Positions 38,295 to 49,718 are shown, counted from the stretch's first letter. The stretch is 64,000 nt of DNA from Agromyces protaetiae (GCF_004135405.1 NZ_CP035491.1:744001-808000); one strand, 5' to 3'. Program-made: numbers and translations. Notes: a model not told the origin generated them from the sequence alone.

Positions 38295-38900
38295 GTGACG
38301 ACCACACGTGCCTCGCAGGCCGAGCAGACCCGGGCGACGGTGCTATCGACCGCCCGGCGGCTCTTCGCCGAGCGGGGGTACGACGCGACCTCCCTCCAGG
38401 AGATCGCCGACGCCATGGGCGTGCGCAAGGCGAACGTGTACTACTACTTCAAGACCAAGGGCGCGATCCTCCGCGAACTGCTCACCGCACTGACCACACC
38501 ACTGCGCGAACTTCTCGACGAGCTCGAGACGGTCGAGCCGTCCCTTCGCCCCGCACGCCTGGCCGCCGGCTATGCGCGCGCCACCGTCTCCGCATACCGA
38601 GGCGAGGGCCCGCTGAACCTCGGCGATCCGAGCCTGCAGCGCGACCCCGAGGCATCCGCGATGCTCGACGCTCTCGCCGAACGCGCGCTGCAACTGCTCT
38701 TCGGCGACGCTCCCGCTCCCGCTCAACGTGCCGCGTTCTGGCTCGCGCTCGACCTCGGGCCTGTGCTCCGCCGCTTCCCCGAACTTTCCGACGCCGACCT
38801 CGTCGAACTCGTCGAGCAGTTGCTGCTCCGCGTCGTCGGCGATGCGCGCTCACCCGATCGAGCAGGAATCGAGAAGCGCCCGGCCGAGGCATCCGAATAG
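38295..38900 (+). CDS. TetR/AcrR-family regulator
   Basis: The 201-residue protein has TRATVLSTARRLFAERGYDA and the helix-turn-helix LQEIADAMGVRKANVYYYFK, followed by a helical effector domain ending in a Lys/Arg/Glu tail. The GTG start is seven bases after TAGCAT, so the mRNA is probably leaderless. It is the likely repressor of the divergent SDR gene and itself, through the perfect palindrome at 38258-38279. Confidence 0.86.
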   Translation: MTTTRASQAEQTRATVLSTARRLFAERGYDATSLQEIADAMGVRKANVYYYFKTKGAILRELLTALTTPLRELLDELETVEPSLRPARLAAGYARATVSAYRGEGPLNLGDPSLQRDPEASAMLDALAERALQLLFGDAPAPAQRAAFWLALDLGPVLRRFPELSDADLVELVEQLLLRVVGDARSPDRAGIEKRPAEASE

Positions 38901-38914
38901 CCTGACGTCAGGCT
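38899..38914. other. 16-bp palindrome at the end of tetR
   Basis: AGCCTGACGTCAGGCT begins in the tetR stop codon. As RNA it could form a 6-bp stem with an ACGT loop; as DNA it could be a dimer site for the next gene, whose ATG is 35 bases on. A second short repeat (TTCCG-N5-CGGAA, 38914-38928) follows. Confidence 0.55.
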
Positions 38915-38948
38915 TCCGAACTCCGGAAACTCTCGAAAGGGGAACATC

Positions 38949-39389
38949 ATGGCCGGCACCGGCACATCAGAGGGACTGAGCGCCGAAGAGCGCGCCGCCG
39001 TCAAGCAGCGCGCGAAGGAACTGCGCGACCAGGAGAAGGCGGGCAAGAGCCGCGCCGCCGGCGAGAAGCAGGTGCTCGACGCCATCGCAGGCCTCGAGGG
39101 CAGCGACAAGTCGATCGCCGAGGGCTTCTACAAAGCGGTGTCGGATGTCGCGCCCGGCCTGCTTCCCAAGACGTACTACGGGTTCCCGGGGTTCGCGAAC
39201 ACCGAGGGCAAGATGGTCGTCTTCATGCAGCAGGCGTCGAAGTTCAAGACCCGCTACGCGACGATCGCGTTCGAAGACCGCGCGAACCTCGACGACGGCG
39301 ACCTCTGGCCCGTCGGATACGCCGTGCTCGCTTGGACCCCCGAAGTCGAGGCGCGGGTCAGAGAACTCGTGACCCGCGCGGTCGGCTGA
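38949..39389 (+). CDS. DUF1801/YdhG-like protein
   Basis: The 146-residue protein has a Lys/Glu-rich helical start (ERAAVKQRAKELRDQEKAGK) and then a domain with GFYKAVSDVAPGLLPKTYYG, GFANTEGKMVVFMQQASKFK and TRYATIAFEDRANLDDGDLW. This resembles the DUF1801/YdhG-type fold, which has been linked to iron-chaperone-like proteins; the match is moderate. It has an AAAGGGGA ribosome binding site. Its last 32 bases overlap the convergent membrane protein gene. Confidence 0.6.
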   Translation: MAGTGTSEGLSAEERAAVKQRAKELRDQEKAGKSRAAGEKQVLDAIAGLEGSDKSIAEGFYKAVSDVAPGLLPKTYYGFPGFANTEGKMVVFMQQASKFKTRYATIAFEDRANLDDGDLWPVGYAVLAWTPEVEARVRELVTRAVG

Positions 39390-39846
39390 CGCCTTCCGCG
39401 GTAGCGCGCTCGAACTGCTGACCGCCCGGCTTCCGCCACGGCAGGAGGCCGAGCAGCAGCAGCACGAACCCGAGCTCGAGGCATCCCGCGGCGAAATACA
39501 TCGCCTGCAAGAAGCTGAACGGGATGATGATCATCTGCACGAAGATCCAAATGAGGGTCACGTATCCCGTCGCCGCGGCGATGAAGAGGGCCGCCGGGAC
39601 GCGTCGGAGGAGCGCGACGAACGCGGCGACGTGCACGCCGCCGAGCCCGAGCGCGAGAATGATCCCCGGCACGAGGTAGCTCGCGAACGGAGAGCCCTCG
39701 AGGTACTCGGGAGCCGGATTCAACACGCTCGCCGTCTCGGGCACGAGCGCACCGATCATGAGTCCGACGCCGCCGGCTGCGGCCGTGACGGCGACGAACG
39801 CCTGCACCACCAACAGGGCGATTCTGACCCAGTTGCGTGATTCCAT
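39358..39846 (-). CDS. Four-helix membrane protein of unknown function
   Basis: The 162-residue protein has four hydrophobic segments (VRIALLVVQAFVAVTAAAGG, LVPGIILALGLGGVHVAAFV, AALFIAAATGYVTLIWIFVQ, MYFAAGCLELGFVLLLLGLL). No named family is recognised. The ATG at 39846 begins just before the first helix. The gene follows two universal stress protein genes on the same strand with a 28-base gap, so it is probably the last gene of that operon. Its C-terminal tail overlaps the convergent gene. Confidence 0.65.
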   Translation of the reverse strand: MESRNWVRIALLVVQAFVAVTAAAGGVGLMIGALVPETASVLNPAPEYLEGSPFASYLVPGIILALGLGGVHVAAFVALLRRVPAALFIAAATGYVTLIWIFVQMIIIPFSFLQAMYFAAGCLELGFVLLLLGLLPWRKPGGQQFERATAEGVSRPRGSRVL

Positions 39847-39874
39847 CTCGCTCAACTCCCTCTGTCGGGTCTGC

Positions 39875-40732
39875 CTAGTCGGGCAGCACCACGAGCACCG
39901 GGACCTTCGCCCGGAGCAAGAGCTCGTGGCTGACCGATCCGAGCAAGAACCGGGCGACCGCGGACCCGCTGTGACTGCCGACGACGACGGCCGACGCCTG
40001 CTCGGCGGCATCGAGCAGCACGTCCGCCGGCCGCCCGTGCACGAGCTTCGCCTGCGGGGTCACCTCGTACTCCTCGGCACCCTCGACGACCGCGGCGAGC
40101 GTGTCGCGGTGCATCTGCTCGTACTCGGCGAACTCGCCCTCGTAGCTTTCGAGCTCGGCCTCCCACATCGAGGGCGCCAGCCACGCGTGCACGAGGGTGA
40201 GCGTCTCGCCCTTCGCCTCGGCGAGATCGGCGGCGACGCTCACGACCTCTTCGCCCGGCAGCGACCCGTCGACGCCCGCGACGACGCCGAGACCGGCGCC
40301 GGCCGTCGTTCGCGTCGCGCCGGCCCCTGCGCCGGCGCCCGTCGGCACGACCGCGACCGCGCCGCCCGTGTGCGAGCCGGCGAGCCGAACGCCCGCCGAC
40401 CAACGGCCAGACCGCTCGCCGTCACGTCCGACCACGACGAGGGTGCCGCGCCCGAGGTATGAGCGGAGCACGTCGACGACGGGTCCGATCTCGGTCGCGG
40501 TGTCGACCTGCAACGAGGGATGCGCCGCGCGCACCCGCTCGGCCGCCTCGATGAGCTCGACCCGGTGGCCGGTGCGTTCCGATGTCGCACTGAGGTATTC
40601 GCTCCCGCTCTCCCGGTCGCGCTCGATATGCACGATCAGCAGACGCGCGCTCCCCGCGTGTTCGGCCGCCCAATCGAGCGCGCCGTCCGAGTCGGGAGAC
40701 CCGTCGAAGCCGACCACGATTCGCTCGAACAT
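39875..40732 (-). CDS. Tandem-domain universal stress protein
   Basis: The 285-residue protein has two UspA domains. The second is complete: VAGVDGSLPGEEVVSVAADL and VVVGSHSGSAVARFLLGSVS, SHELLLRAKVPVLVVLPD, with the ATP-binding G-2x-G-9x-G-S pattern. The first starts MFERIVVGFDGSPDSDGALD and has a diverged loop (VVVGRDGERSGRWSAGVRLA). Tandem Usp proteins of this type are typical members of the DevR dormancy regulon in actinobacteria, and a DevR/DevS-like pair lies just to the right. Confidence 0.88.
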   Translation of the reverse strand: MFERIVVGFDGSPDSDGALDWAAEHAGSARLLIVHIERDRESGSEYLSATSERTGHRVELIEAAERVRAAHPSLQVDTATEIGPVVDVLRSYLGRGTLVVVGRDGERSGRWSAGVRLAGSHTGGAVAVVPTGAGAGAGATRTTAGAGLGVVAGVDGSLPGEEVVSVAADLAEAKGETLTLVHAWLAPSMWEAELESYEGEFAEYEQMHRDTLAAVVEGAEEYEVTPQAKLVHGRPADVLLDAAEQASAVVVGSHSGSAVARFLLGSVSHELLLRAKVPVLVVLPD

Positions 40733-40750
40733 GTCCGTTCCCTTTCGTTC

Positions 40751-43537
<2,787 letters not shown>

Positions 43538-43561
43538 GCGAGCCGCTCGCCGCCGCGCGAT

Positions 43562-43984
43562 TCACCGCTCGAACGCGCGCCCCGTGACCTCGCTCGGGAT
43601 GATCCGCACCCAGCGGTCCTTCTCCTCGGGCGCCCACGGCGTCACGCCGAGCCGCTCGGCTTCGAACACCTCGGCCTGCCGGTCGAACTCCTCGGCGTCG
43701 CCCTTCACGACGACGCTGAACGCCTCGGTCTCCGACGCACCGTCGACCTCGAACGCGACCCGATGCCGGATCGTGAGCTCGAGCAGCTTGGTGCCCGGCG
43801 CCGTGCGGAACACGATCGTGCCGTCGCCGACCGCGTGGTTCACGGGGAAGATGTCGACCTCGCCCGCCGCCGTCGCGGCGATGCGCCCGTAGGGCGCCGC
43901 AGCGATCCGCTCCCAGCACTCCGCCTCGTCGAGCTGGCGCGTCGGGGGCCGCTCGCGGACGGTGTCGTTCAGGGTGTCGTTCAT
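43562..43984 (-). CDS. Pyridoxamine 5'-phosphate oxidase-like (PPOX) flavin-binding protein
   Basis: The 140-residue protein has the split-barrel pattern AECWERIAAAPYGRIAATAA, EVDIFPVNHAVGDGTIVFRT, PGTKLLELTIRHRVAFEVDG and SVVVKGDAEEF. Such proteins bind FMN or F420 and several belong to the DevR regulon in mycobacteria. It is convergent with the response regulator gene and has a DevR-like half-palindrome upstream, which fits joint control. Confidence 0.84.
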   Translation of the reverse strand: MNDTLNDTVRERPPTRQLDEAECWERIAAAPYGRIAATAAGEVDIFPVNHAVGDGTIVFRTAPGTKLLELTIRHRVAFEVDGASETEAFSVVVKGDAEEFDRQAEVFEAERLGVTPWAPEEKDRWVRIIPSEVTGRAFER

Positions 43985-44041
43985 GACGGCTCCTTCCGTT
44001 CGCCCTCCTTCCAGTGTCGCGGCGGGAGGGCGAACGGGGAA

Positions 44042-44053
44042 GGACGAAAGTCA
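44042..44053 (-). promoter_or_regulatory. Possible DevR-like site upstream of the PPOX gene
   Basis: GGACGAAAGTCA is an imperfect GGAC-N4-GTCx palindrome 58 bases before the PPOX ATG. It is weaker than the site at 41656-41669. Confidence 0.35.
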
Positions 44054-44064
44054 CACCGGCACGT

Positions 44065-45081
44065 TCAGAGCCACCTCTTTCGCTTGAACACCCCGTACAG
44101 CCCGACGCCCATGCCCACCATGAGCAGCAGCGCGAACGGGTACCCGAACGCCCAGTGCAGTTCGGGCATGTGGTCGAAGTTCATCCCGTAGACCGTGCCG
44201 ACGAGCGTCGGCGCGAACAGGATCGCCGCCCACGACGTGATCTTCTTGATCTCCTCGTTCTGCGCGAGGTTGAACTCGGTCATCGCGCGCATCTCCTCGT
44301 TCTGCTGCTGTGCGACGAACGTGGCGCGCGCGTTGAGCGCGTTCTCGAGGATCGAGCGGAACGCGCCCGCCCGCTCGACGACCCGCAGCGTGTGGTCGAG
44401 CACGTCGCGCAGGTGGTGCTGCAGTTCGGGATCGACGAGGTACTTGTCGGAACCGCGCAGGAGCGCCTCGAGCATGCCGACGAGCGGCTTCGTCGCCCGC
44501 TGGAAGTCGATGACCTCGCGCGAGAGCGCGAAGATGCGTCGCGAGACGCCTTCGTCGCCGTCGAAGAGCTTCTCCTCGATCTCGTCGATGTCGTTCTCGA
44601 GGCCCAGGATGACGGGCGCGTACCCGTCGACGACCGCGTCGACGATGGCGTACAGCACCGCTTCGGGTCCCATCGCGAGGAGGTCGGGGGATGCCTCGAG
44701 CCGTCGCCGCACGGCGGCGAGGTCAGGCGACTCCGCGTGCCGGAACGTCACGACGAAGTCGGGTCCGACGAACACGTGCAGTTCGCCGACCTCGACCTCT
44801 TCGGTCGCCTCGAGGTAGCGCGCCGGCCGCAGCACGACGAACAGGGTGTCGTCGTAGCGCTCGAGCTTGGCGCGCTGGTGGCCTTTGAGCGCGTCCTCCA
44901 CCGCAAGCGGGTGCAAAGAGAATTCGGATGCCACGGCGCGCACTTCTTCTGAAGTCGGCCGGTACCACCCGCTCCAGGCCATCCCGCTCCGGTCGTGCAT
45001 GACCTCGCAGGTCTGCTCCGGGTCGGCGGGTTCCTCGGTGCGTCGTCCGCCGACGTACACGGCGTTGTCGATCAGGGCCAT
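44065..45081 (-). CDS. corA: CorA-family magnesium/cobalt transporter
   Basis: The 338-residue protein has the long cytoplasmic funnel domain (HPLAVEDALKGHQRAKLERY, FVVLRPARYLEATEEVEVGE) and two C-terminal membrane helices preceded by KKITSWAAILFAPTLVGTVY. The selectivity motif is YGMNF, followed by MPELHWAFGYPFALLLMVGM and a basic end. It forms a pentameric Mg2+ channel. The 5' region of about 285 bases is unusually long for this window and contains a possible leader peptide ORF and a long-range stem. Confidence 0.92.
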   Translation of the reverse strand: MALIDNAVYVGGRRTEEPADPEQTCEVMHDRSGMAWSGWYRPTSEEVRAVASEFSLHPLAVEDALKGHQRAKLERYDDTLFVVLRPARYLEATEEVEVGELHVFVGPDFVVTFRHAESPDLAAVRRRLEASPDLLAMGPEAVLYAIVDAVVDGYAPVILGLENDIDEIEEKLFDGDEGVSRRIFALSREVIDFQRATKPLVGMLEALLRGSDKYLVDPELQHHLRDVLDHTLRVVERAGAFRSILENALNARATFVAQQQNEEMRAMTEFNLAQNEEIKKITSWAAILFAPTLVGTVYGMNFDHMPELHWAFGYPFALLLMVGMGVGLYGVFKRKRWL

Positions 45082-45202
45082 GGTGTTCACCTCGATTGCT
45101 CGCGTCGAAGCGACGCCCGCAGGGTCAGGGCCCATCGGGTGCGGGGCATCGCAGGGGGCGCGCGTGCTCGCGCGCACTGCGCCACCGCGCGCTCGCGGAC
45201 GA

Positions 45203-45265
45203 TCAGTGCATCGAGATGCCGACCGCCGAAGGCGTCACGGTGGCGCGGCGACTATGACTCGACAT
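45203..45265 (-). CDS. Candidate 20-residue leader peptide upstream of corA
   Basis: A short ORF (MSSHSRRATVTPSAVGISMH) has a good ribosome binding site (AGGTGAG, seven bases before the ATG, within a longer AGGAAGGCAGGTGAG) and ends 121 bases before corA. Around it CGCCACCG (45180-45187) can pair with CGGTGGCG (45238-45245), which would enclose most of the ORF. It could be a translational attenuator of corA. There is no homology evidence, so the call is tentative. Confidence 0.35.
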   Translation of the reverse strand: MSSHSRRATVTPSAVGISMH

Positions 45266-45367
45266 CGCGCTCACCTGCCTTCCTGGGGGTCGTGGGCCGT
45301 ATCGGCCTCCGAAACCATAAGTCGCGGATGTCCCGGGGTCAACTTCCTCACGGAGTCCTTACGGCGG

Positions 45368-46386
45368 CTACCGCACTTCGACGACCTTGTGCGACGTGTG
45401 GACCGTGCCATCCGCCGCCTGAAAGCTCGCGATCACCGTGCGCTCGCTGTTCGCGCTGAACGTGTAGGACGGCACGGTGAGCACGGCGAGTCCTGAGACG
45501 GATGCATCGTCGCTCGTTGCGATGGGCGCGCGACCGACTTCGACGGATGTCCCGTCTCCGCGTCGCTCGGCGAAGACGACTTCTCCCGATGCCCCAGAAG
45601 GCACGGCCGCTGTGAGCGTCGTTCCCTCGTAGTGCCACTGCCGCGTCTTCGCGTAGACCCGCACGCCGGCGCCGTCGTTCTCGTACGCGATCTCGGCCTG
45701 ATGCGGCAGGAACGGGATCTCGAAGACGTGGTGGAACGACGAGAAGTAGTCGCGGTCGGCGGTCGTGAACCACCCCGTCGTGACGTCGTCGCGGTCCCAG
45801 TTCGAGCGGGCCTCTGCCTTCGTGAAGTCGGCGAGACTCGGGCAGGATGCCACGACCCGCTGCTCGTCGCCGACACCTTGCTGCTGCTCGAGCCGCGCCC
45901 AACACGAGGTCGTCGGCGGGGTGGCGGGTTCGGTCGCCGTGACGACGTCCATCTTGGCCGTGCACACACCGCTGAACCCGCGGCCGAAGCTGCAGTCGTT
46001 GTAGGCCCAGTAGTCCGAGTCGCTGTCGCTCGGGGCGTCCTTCGTCTCGAGGTGCACCTGGAAGGTGCCGATCGCGTGACTGCCAGGCCCCAGCGTGACG
46101 ATCTCGTAGTTCGCGCGAGCCCACTCGCCATCGCGATCGGCCAGGATGTCGAACTCGTGCGCCTCCCCGGTCCGAGCCGGTGGCCGATGGGCGGTTGGCG
46201 CGTGAGGCCGTCGGGCTCCTCGATGCCGGTGAGCACGAGGGTCCGGAGCGTGTCGTTCTTGACGGTGACGACCTTCAGTTCGGTTGCGCTGCTCGCATCG
46301 GTCGTTTCGGTCGCATGAGCCGCCGCCGAGGTTCCGGCGAGCGTCGCGAACGCGACGATCGCGAGCACGGCGAGTGTGGTGGTCAA
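45368..46386 (-). pseudogene. Secreted protein gene with a frameshift
   Basis: A TTG at 46386 with a GAAGGAAGG ribosome binding site begins a signal peptide (LAVLAIVAFATLAGTSAAAH) and mature part (ATELKVVTVKNDTLRTLVLT, GIEEPDGLTRQPPIGHRLGP). The frame then breaks; the other frame continues with EAHEFDILADRDGEWARANY, EIVTLGPGSHAIGTFQVHLE and runs to TAG at 45368. Adding one C to the CCCC run at 46165-46168 restores a single product of about 339 residues with four or more Cys (NDCSFGRGFSGVC, TTSCWARL, VVASCPSLADF). I do not recognise the family. It is divergent from a TetR gene with twin operators. It is either a true pseudogene or a sequencing error. Confidence 0.7.
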
Positions 46387-46411
46387 GGTGCGTTCCTTCC
46401 TTCGATTGTAG

Positions 46412-46484
46412 CCTTACGTGCGTAAGGTTGTAAGCGTAAGGTAAGCAACCGGACGACTCGCCACAACCCCTAACGCCTGTAAGG
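46412..46484. promoter_or_regulatory. Two TetR operators of CCTTAC-N4-GTAAGG type
   Basis: CCTTAC-GTGC-GTAAGG (46412-46427) is perfect and CCTAAC-GCCT-GTAAGG (46469-46484) has one mismatch. The second overlaps the -10 TAAGGT (46480-46485) of the tetR gene. Both lie between the divergent secreted-protein gene and tetR. Confidence 0.78.
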
Positions 46485-46491
46485 TTGACGT

Positions 46492-47085
46492 ATGGCAGAG
46501 ACCACCGCCCCTCGGCGGAACAATCGGCGCGGCGAGGGCGGGCGGCTGCGAGAAGAGATCCTCGCCGCGGCATCCGACCTCATCGAACGCACCGGCACCG
46601 AGCAATCCGTGACACTCCGCGCGGTCGCCCGCGAGATCGGGATCGCGGCGCCCTCGATCTACGAGCACTTCGCCGGGCGCGACGCGATCGTCGACGCGGT
46701 CATCGCGTCGGCCGCGGACGACCTGCGCGTGCGGGTCGAGCACGCCGTGGCGTCGGAGTCCGAACCGCTCGCGCGCCTGCGCGCCGGATGCATCGCCTAC
46801 CTCGACTTCGCCGAGGAGCAGCCGAGCCGCTACCTGCTCATCTTCACGCGCCGCGAACCCTCGGATGTCTCCCTCGCGACCGCCGCCCGGAACGAGGTGT
46901 TCGAGGTGCTCGTCGCCGCGCTCCGCGCGACCGCGGGCGAGGGTGCGAGCGCCGACCTCCTCGCCGACGCCATCACCATCAGGATCGCGCTCCACGGCTA
47001 CGCGACACTGCGCCCGACCCTCCCCGACTTCCCGTGGCCGACCCACGCCGAACAGGTCGACCGCATTCTGACGCGGTTCGGCTGA
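46492..47085 (+). CDS. TetR/AcrR-family regulator with TetR_C-type effector domain
   Basis: The 197-residue protein has LREEILAAASDLIERTGTEQ and the helix-turn-helix VAREIGIAAPSIYEHFAGRD, then a helical domain (LRAGCIAYLDFAEEQPSRYL, LIFTRREPSDVSLATAARNE) as in TetR regulators with WHG/TetR_C_33-like domains. The ATG is six bases after TAAGGT, a leaderless layout overlapping operator 2. It should repress itself and the divergent secreted-protein gene. Confidence 0.87.
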   Translation: MAETTAPRRNNRRGEGGRLREEILAAASDLIERTGTEQSVTLRAVAREIGIAAPSIYEHFAGRDAIVDAVIASAADDLRVRVEHAVASESEPLARLRAGCIAYLDFAEEQPSRYLLIFTRREPSDVSLATAARNEVFEVLVAALRATAGEGASADLLADAITIRIALHGYATLRPTLPDFPWPTHAEQVDRILTRFG

Positions 47086-47214
47086 GCGCCATCCCGCGGC
47101 GACATGCGGTGCGTCGGATCCGACCGGTCGCACGGCATCGATATGCTGTGCGCGCCATGCGGTCGACGTGGCCCATGGAGCTCCACCCGAAAGCTCAATG
47201 AAAGGCCGGTGTCT

Positions 47215-48285
47215 ATGCCACGACCCAAGACCGTCCTCGCCGAGCCCGCGTTTCGCACGCGCAGCGCCAACCCCTACAACGCGAGGCTCTACGAGCAGGT
47301 AGAGGCGCACGGGTGGCGTGTCCAGGAGTTCAGCCTTCGACGTCTCCTACAGGGGCCCGAGATCGTCCACATGCACTGGCCCGAGCTGCTCTTCCTGACG
47401 AGCCACCGCCCGTGGGAGGTCGCATGGCGACTCTTCACCTTCAGCGCCTGCCTCCGCGTCGCGCGGGCGCGGGGGACGCGACTGGTCTGGACGGCGCACA
47501 ACCTGGAGGCGCACGAGGAACGGTCGACGCCCGAGATGCGTGCCCGCCTGCGCCGCCTGTGGGGGCAGGAGGTCGACGGTGTGCTCGTGCTCTCCGAGAA
47601 CGCGATCCAGTCCGTGCAGCAGGTGTTCCCGGAGTTCGCCGACGTGCCCGTCAAGATCACCCCGCATGGGCACTACCGGGACGACTACCTCGTAGACCAG
47701 ACCGCGGAGGAGGCGAGACAGGCGCTCGGCATCGATCCCGAGCGCACGCTCATCGCCTATGTCGGCGCGATCCGCGCCTACAAGAACGTTCCGGCGCTCC
47801 TGCAAGCGTTCAGCGAACTCGACGATCCGGGCACGGAACTCATCATCGCGGGCGCGCCGACGCGCGCGATCGCCGACGATCTCACGGCACGAGCCCAAGA
47901 CGCACCTCGTATCCGGATGCACCTGGGCCGGCTCTCAGAAGACGAGATGGCCCGCTGGCTCCGGGCTGCGAACCTGGTCGTGCTCCCGTACCTCACGATC
48001 CAGAACTCGGGCTCGGCGATCCTCGCGCTGTCCGCGGATCGCCCGGTCGTCGCACCCGCCCTCGGCGCCATTCCCGAACTCGCCCGCGAGGTCGGGTCGG
48101 AATGGGTGTTCACGTACGACGGGCCCTTCACCGCCCAGACGCTCGAACGGGCGATGGAGTGGCTCCGAGACACCCCGCGCCCGGCGCGCCCCGACCTCGG
48201 TGCGCTCGATTGGTCGACGATCGGTCGTCTCACGATCGCCGCGTATGACGAGATCCAATCGATGCCGCGACAGCGACGATCGTGA
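47215..48285 (+). CDS. Glycosyltransferase, GT-B fold
   Basis: The 356-residue protein has a short GT-B N-terminal domain (LQGPEIVHMHWPELLFLTSH, RLVWTAHNLEAHEERSTPEM) and a glycosyltransferase-1-like C-terminal domain (LIAYVGAIRAYKNVPALLQA, TELIIAGAPTRAIADDLTAR, LVVLPYLTIQNSGSAILALS with the Glu replaced by an Asn-Ser-Gly motif). The acceptor is probably a cell-surface polysaccharide; donor unknown. The ATG is preceded by AAAGG. It stands alone and is closed by a strong hairpin, after which base composition changes. Confidence 0.84.
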   Translation: MPRPKTVLAEPAFRTRSANPYNARLYEQVEAHGWRVQEFSLRRLLQGPEIVHMHWPELLFLTSHRPWEVAWRLFTFSACLRVARARGTRLVWTAHNLEAHEERSTPEMRARLRRLWGQEVDGVLVLSENAIQSVQQVFPEFADVPVKITPHGHYRDDYLVDQTAEEARQALGIDPERTLIAYVGAIRAYKNVPALLQAFSELDDPGTELIIAGAPTRAIADDLTARAQDAPRIRMHLGRLSEDEMARWLRAANLVVLPYLTIQNSGSAILALSADRPVVAPALGAIPELAREVGSEWVFTYDGPFTAQTLERAMEWLRDTPRPARPDLGALDWSTIGRLTIAAYDEIQSMPRQRRS

Positions 48286-48304
48286 CCGCACGCCGCTGAA
48301 GACG

Positions 48305-48337
48305 AGAACGGCCCGGGTCATCGACCCGGGCCGTTCT
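48305..48337 (+). terminator. Strong hairpin terminator after glycosyltransferase gene
   Basis: AGAACGGCCCGGGT (48305-48318), loop CATCG and the perfect complement at 48324-48337 form a 14-bp stem. It marks the left edge of the lower-GC island. Confidence 0.88.
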
Positions 48338-48688
48338 GAAGCATCTGGTGGGGTGTTCAGGAAAAGGCGCTTGCCTAGTAGTCGCGCGGGACAGAAGTGC
48401 GTCCCGTAGAGCCGATTCCACGCTTTCGCGGAATCCATTCCACGCCGCTTCGAATACGCTGATCAAGTCAAGTTTCGAATCATGCGTCGGATCGGCGTCG
48501 GATCAGGCTTCTTGTGCACACGCCACGCGTTCAGCACTCCGTGCCGACACGCACCCGTCGGGTCACCCTTACCCGGTCAGAGCAGGAGAAACGCGGCCTC
48601 CAAGCGCGAGTCCGCCTACCTCCTTCTGGGGGTTCTCAGGAGACATCAGCGTGCGGTCCCTGTTCTTCGCAACGGTTAGAGTTCTGCC
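48338..48688. other. Intergenic region at the island edge without a recognisable gene
   Basis: About 350 bases with lower GC than the left flank. I checked for a tRNA, tmRNA, integrase fragment or direct repeats that could mark an attachment site and saw none. Short minus-strand frames here end inside the glycosyltransferase gene and are not convincing. A -10 TAGAGT at 48677-48682 belongs to the next gene. Confidence 0.5.
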
Positions 48689-49333
48689 ATGGTGGGTACA
48701 GGACGTGTCGTCGGCGGCGACTACCTCAACGCGGTCGTTTCAACCCGGGTCGGCAGCACGCTGGTCGTTCAAGCGGGATTCAAGTTTCGCAAGCTCACAC
48801 CTGAGAACGTTGCCGAGTGGACCGAAACGACCCCCGACGGCAAGGGAAGCGCCGTGGGCGCCGTGAGCAAGGCCGTAGCGGGCGCAGTGCTTCCAGGCCA
48901 GCTTGGCAAGGCCGCCTCAGCGGCGGTTGGCGCGACATTTGACTCCGTCGGCCCGTCGCACATCGTCCGTGTCGACTGGCTCGACGGAAGACGATCAGTT
49001 ATCAAACTCCCGGATGCCATGTTCAAGCACTTCGAAACCGTGCTCCGCGCCCAGCGTGTCGAGCCGGTCGAGCCCGTCGGCGAGGCCAACGCAGCGACGG
49101 CACCCGCCGAGAAGCCCACAGTGACCGAGCAGGCGTTCTCCTTCGTTGCCGGCATCGTGAAGGACCGGTTCCCAACGCGACCTGCGGAGACATCGGCGCC
49201 CCTTGAGCAAGCGGCCCCGGCGCAACCCGATCTTGCCGATCAACTCACGAAACTCGCGTCACTTCGTGACTCGGGGATACTGACCGAGGAAGAGTTCGCC
49301 GCTAAGAAGGCCGAGCTACTCGCCCGCATGTGA
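48689..49333 (+). CDS. SHOCT-domain protein
   Basis: The 214-residue protein begins with a beta-rich part (VVSTRVGSTLVVQAGFKFRK, SHIVRVDWLDGRRSVIKLPD), contains a Gly/Ala-rich helical segment (AVGAVSKAVAGAVLPGQLGK), and ends with a clear SHOCT motif (DLADQLTKLASLRDSGILTE, EEFAAKKAELLARM), a short two-helix oligomerisation unit. SHOCT proteins are frequent in phages and islands and usually of unknown function. The ATG lies six bases after TAGAGT (leaderless). GC is lower than in genes to the left. Confidence 0.7.
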   Translation: MVGTGRVVGGDYLNAVVSTRVGSTLVVQAGFKFRKLTPENVAEWTETTPDGKGSAVGAVSKAVAGAVLPGQLGKAASAAVGATFDSVGPSHIVRVDWLDGRRSVIKLPDAMFKHFETVLRAQRVEPVEPVGEANAATAPAEKPTVTEQAFSFVAGIVKDRFPTRPAETSAPLEQAAPAQPDLADQLTKLASLRDSGILTEEEFAAKKAELLARM

Positions 49334-49400
49334 CCCCTCGGGCTCAGTGCCGCCAAGAGGGCTCGCGCTGGCGTAACCGCTGAGCCCTGTGCCCGCCGCC

Positions 49401-49718
49401 TCAGTCGCGGATGTTGTTCACGGGGTGCGTGATCCCCCAGCTGCGTCCAGTCTTCGAGGTCGGCCACCGGTGAACGTCCCCTGCAGAGTCAAGGACGTCT
49501 TGTTCGGAGGCGAATCCCGTTGTGTAGCCGTAGTAGATCTTCAGCGGCTTACCGCCGTCCTTGCGGACGGCCTCCACATAGTTCCTTCCCGGGCGCTTCA
49601 CGTAGTGATCGATCGCGATCGAGTTCGTCACTCGACGGAGAAGGGGAAGGTTGTCGTCGGGAAAGCCGTGTCCAAGCCAGGCGGAACCGATCGAGTACCA
49701 GATCTTGTCGTCGTTCAT
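49401..49718 (-). CDS. Hypothetical protein of island
   Basis: The 105-residue protein (IWYSIGSAWLGHGFPDDNLP, VEAVRKDGGKPLKIYYGYTT, RSWGITHPVNNIRD) has no recognised domain. It is soluble, with many aromatic residues. Its ATG overlaps the stop of the next upstream gene (ATGA), so it is the second gene of a two-gene operon, which supports its reality. Confidence 0.55.
   Translation of the reverse strand: MNDDKIWYSIGSAWLGHGFPDDNLPLLRRVTNSIAIDHYVKRPGRNYVEAVRKDGGKPLKIYYGYTTGFASEQDVLDSAGDVHRWPTSKTGRSWGITHPVNNIRD

Noticed and set aside
48290..48690. tRNA, tmRNA or attachment site at the island edge
   Set aside because: No cloverleaf, no CCA-end-like sequence, no integrase gene and no matching direct repeat were seen; only a terminator hairpin is clear.
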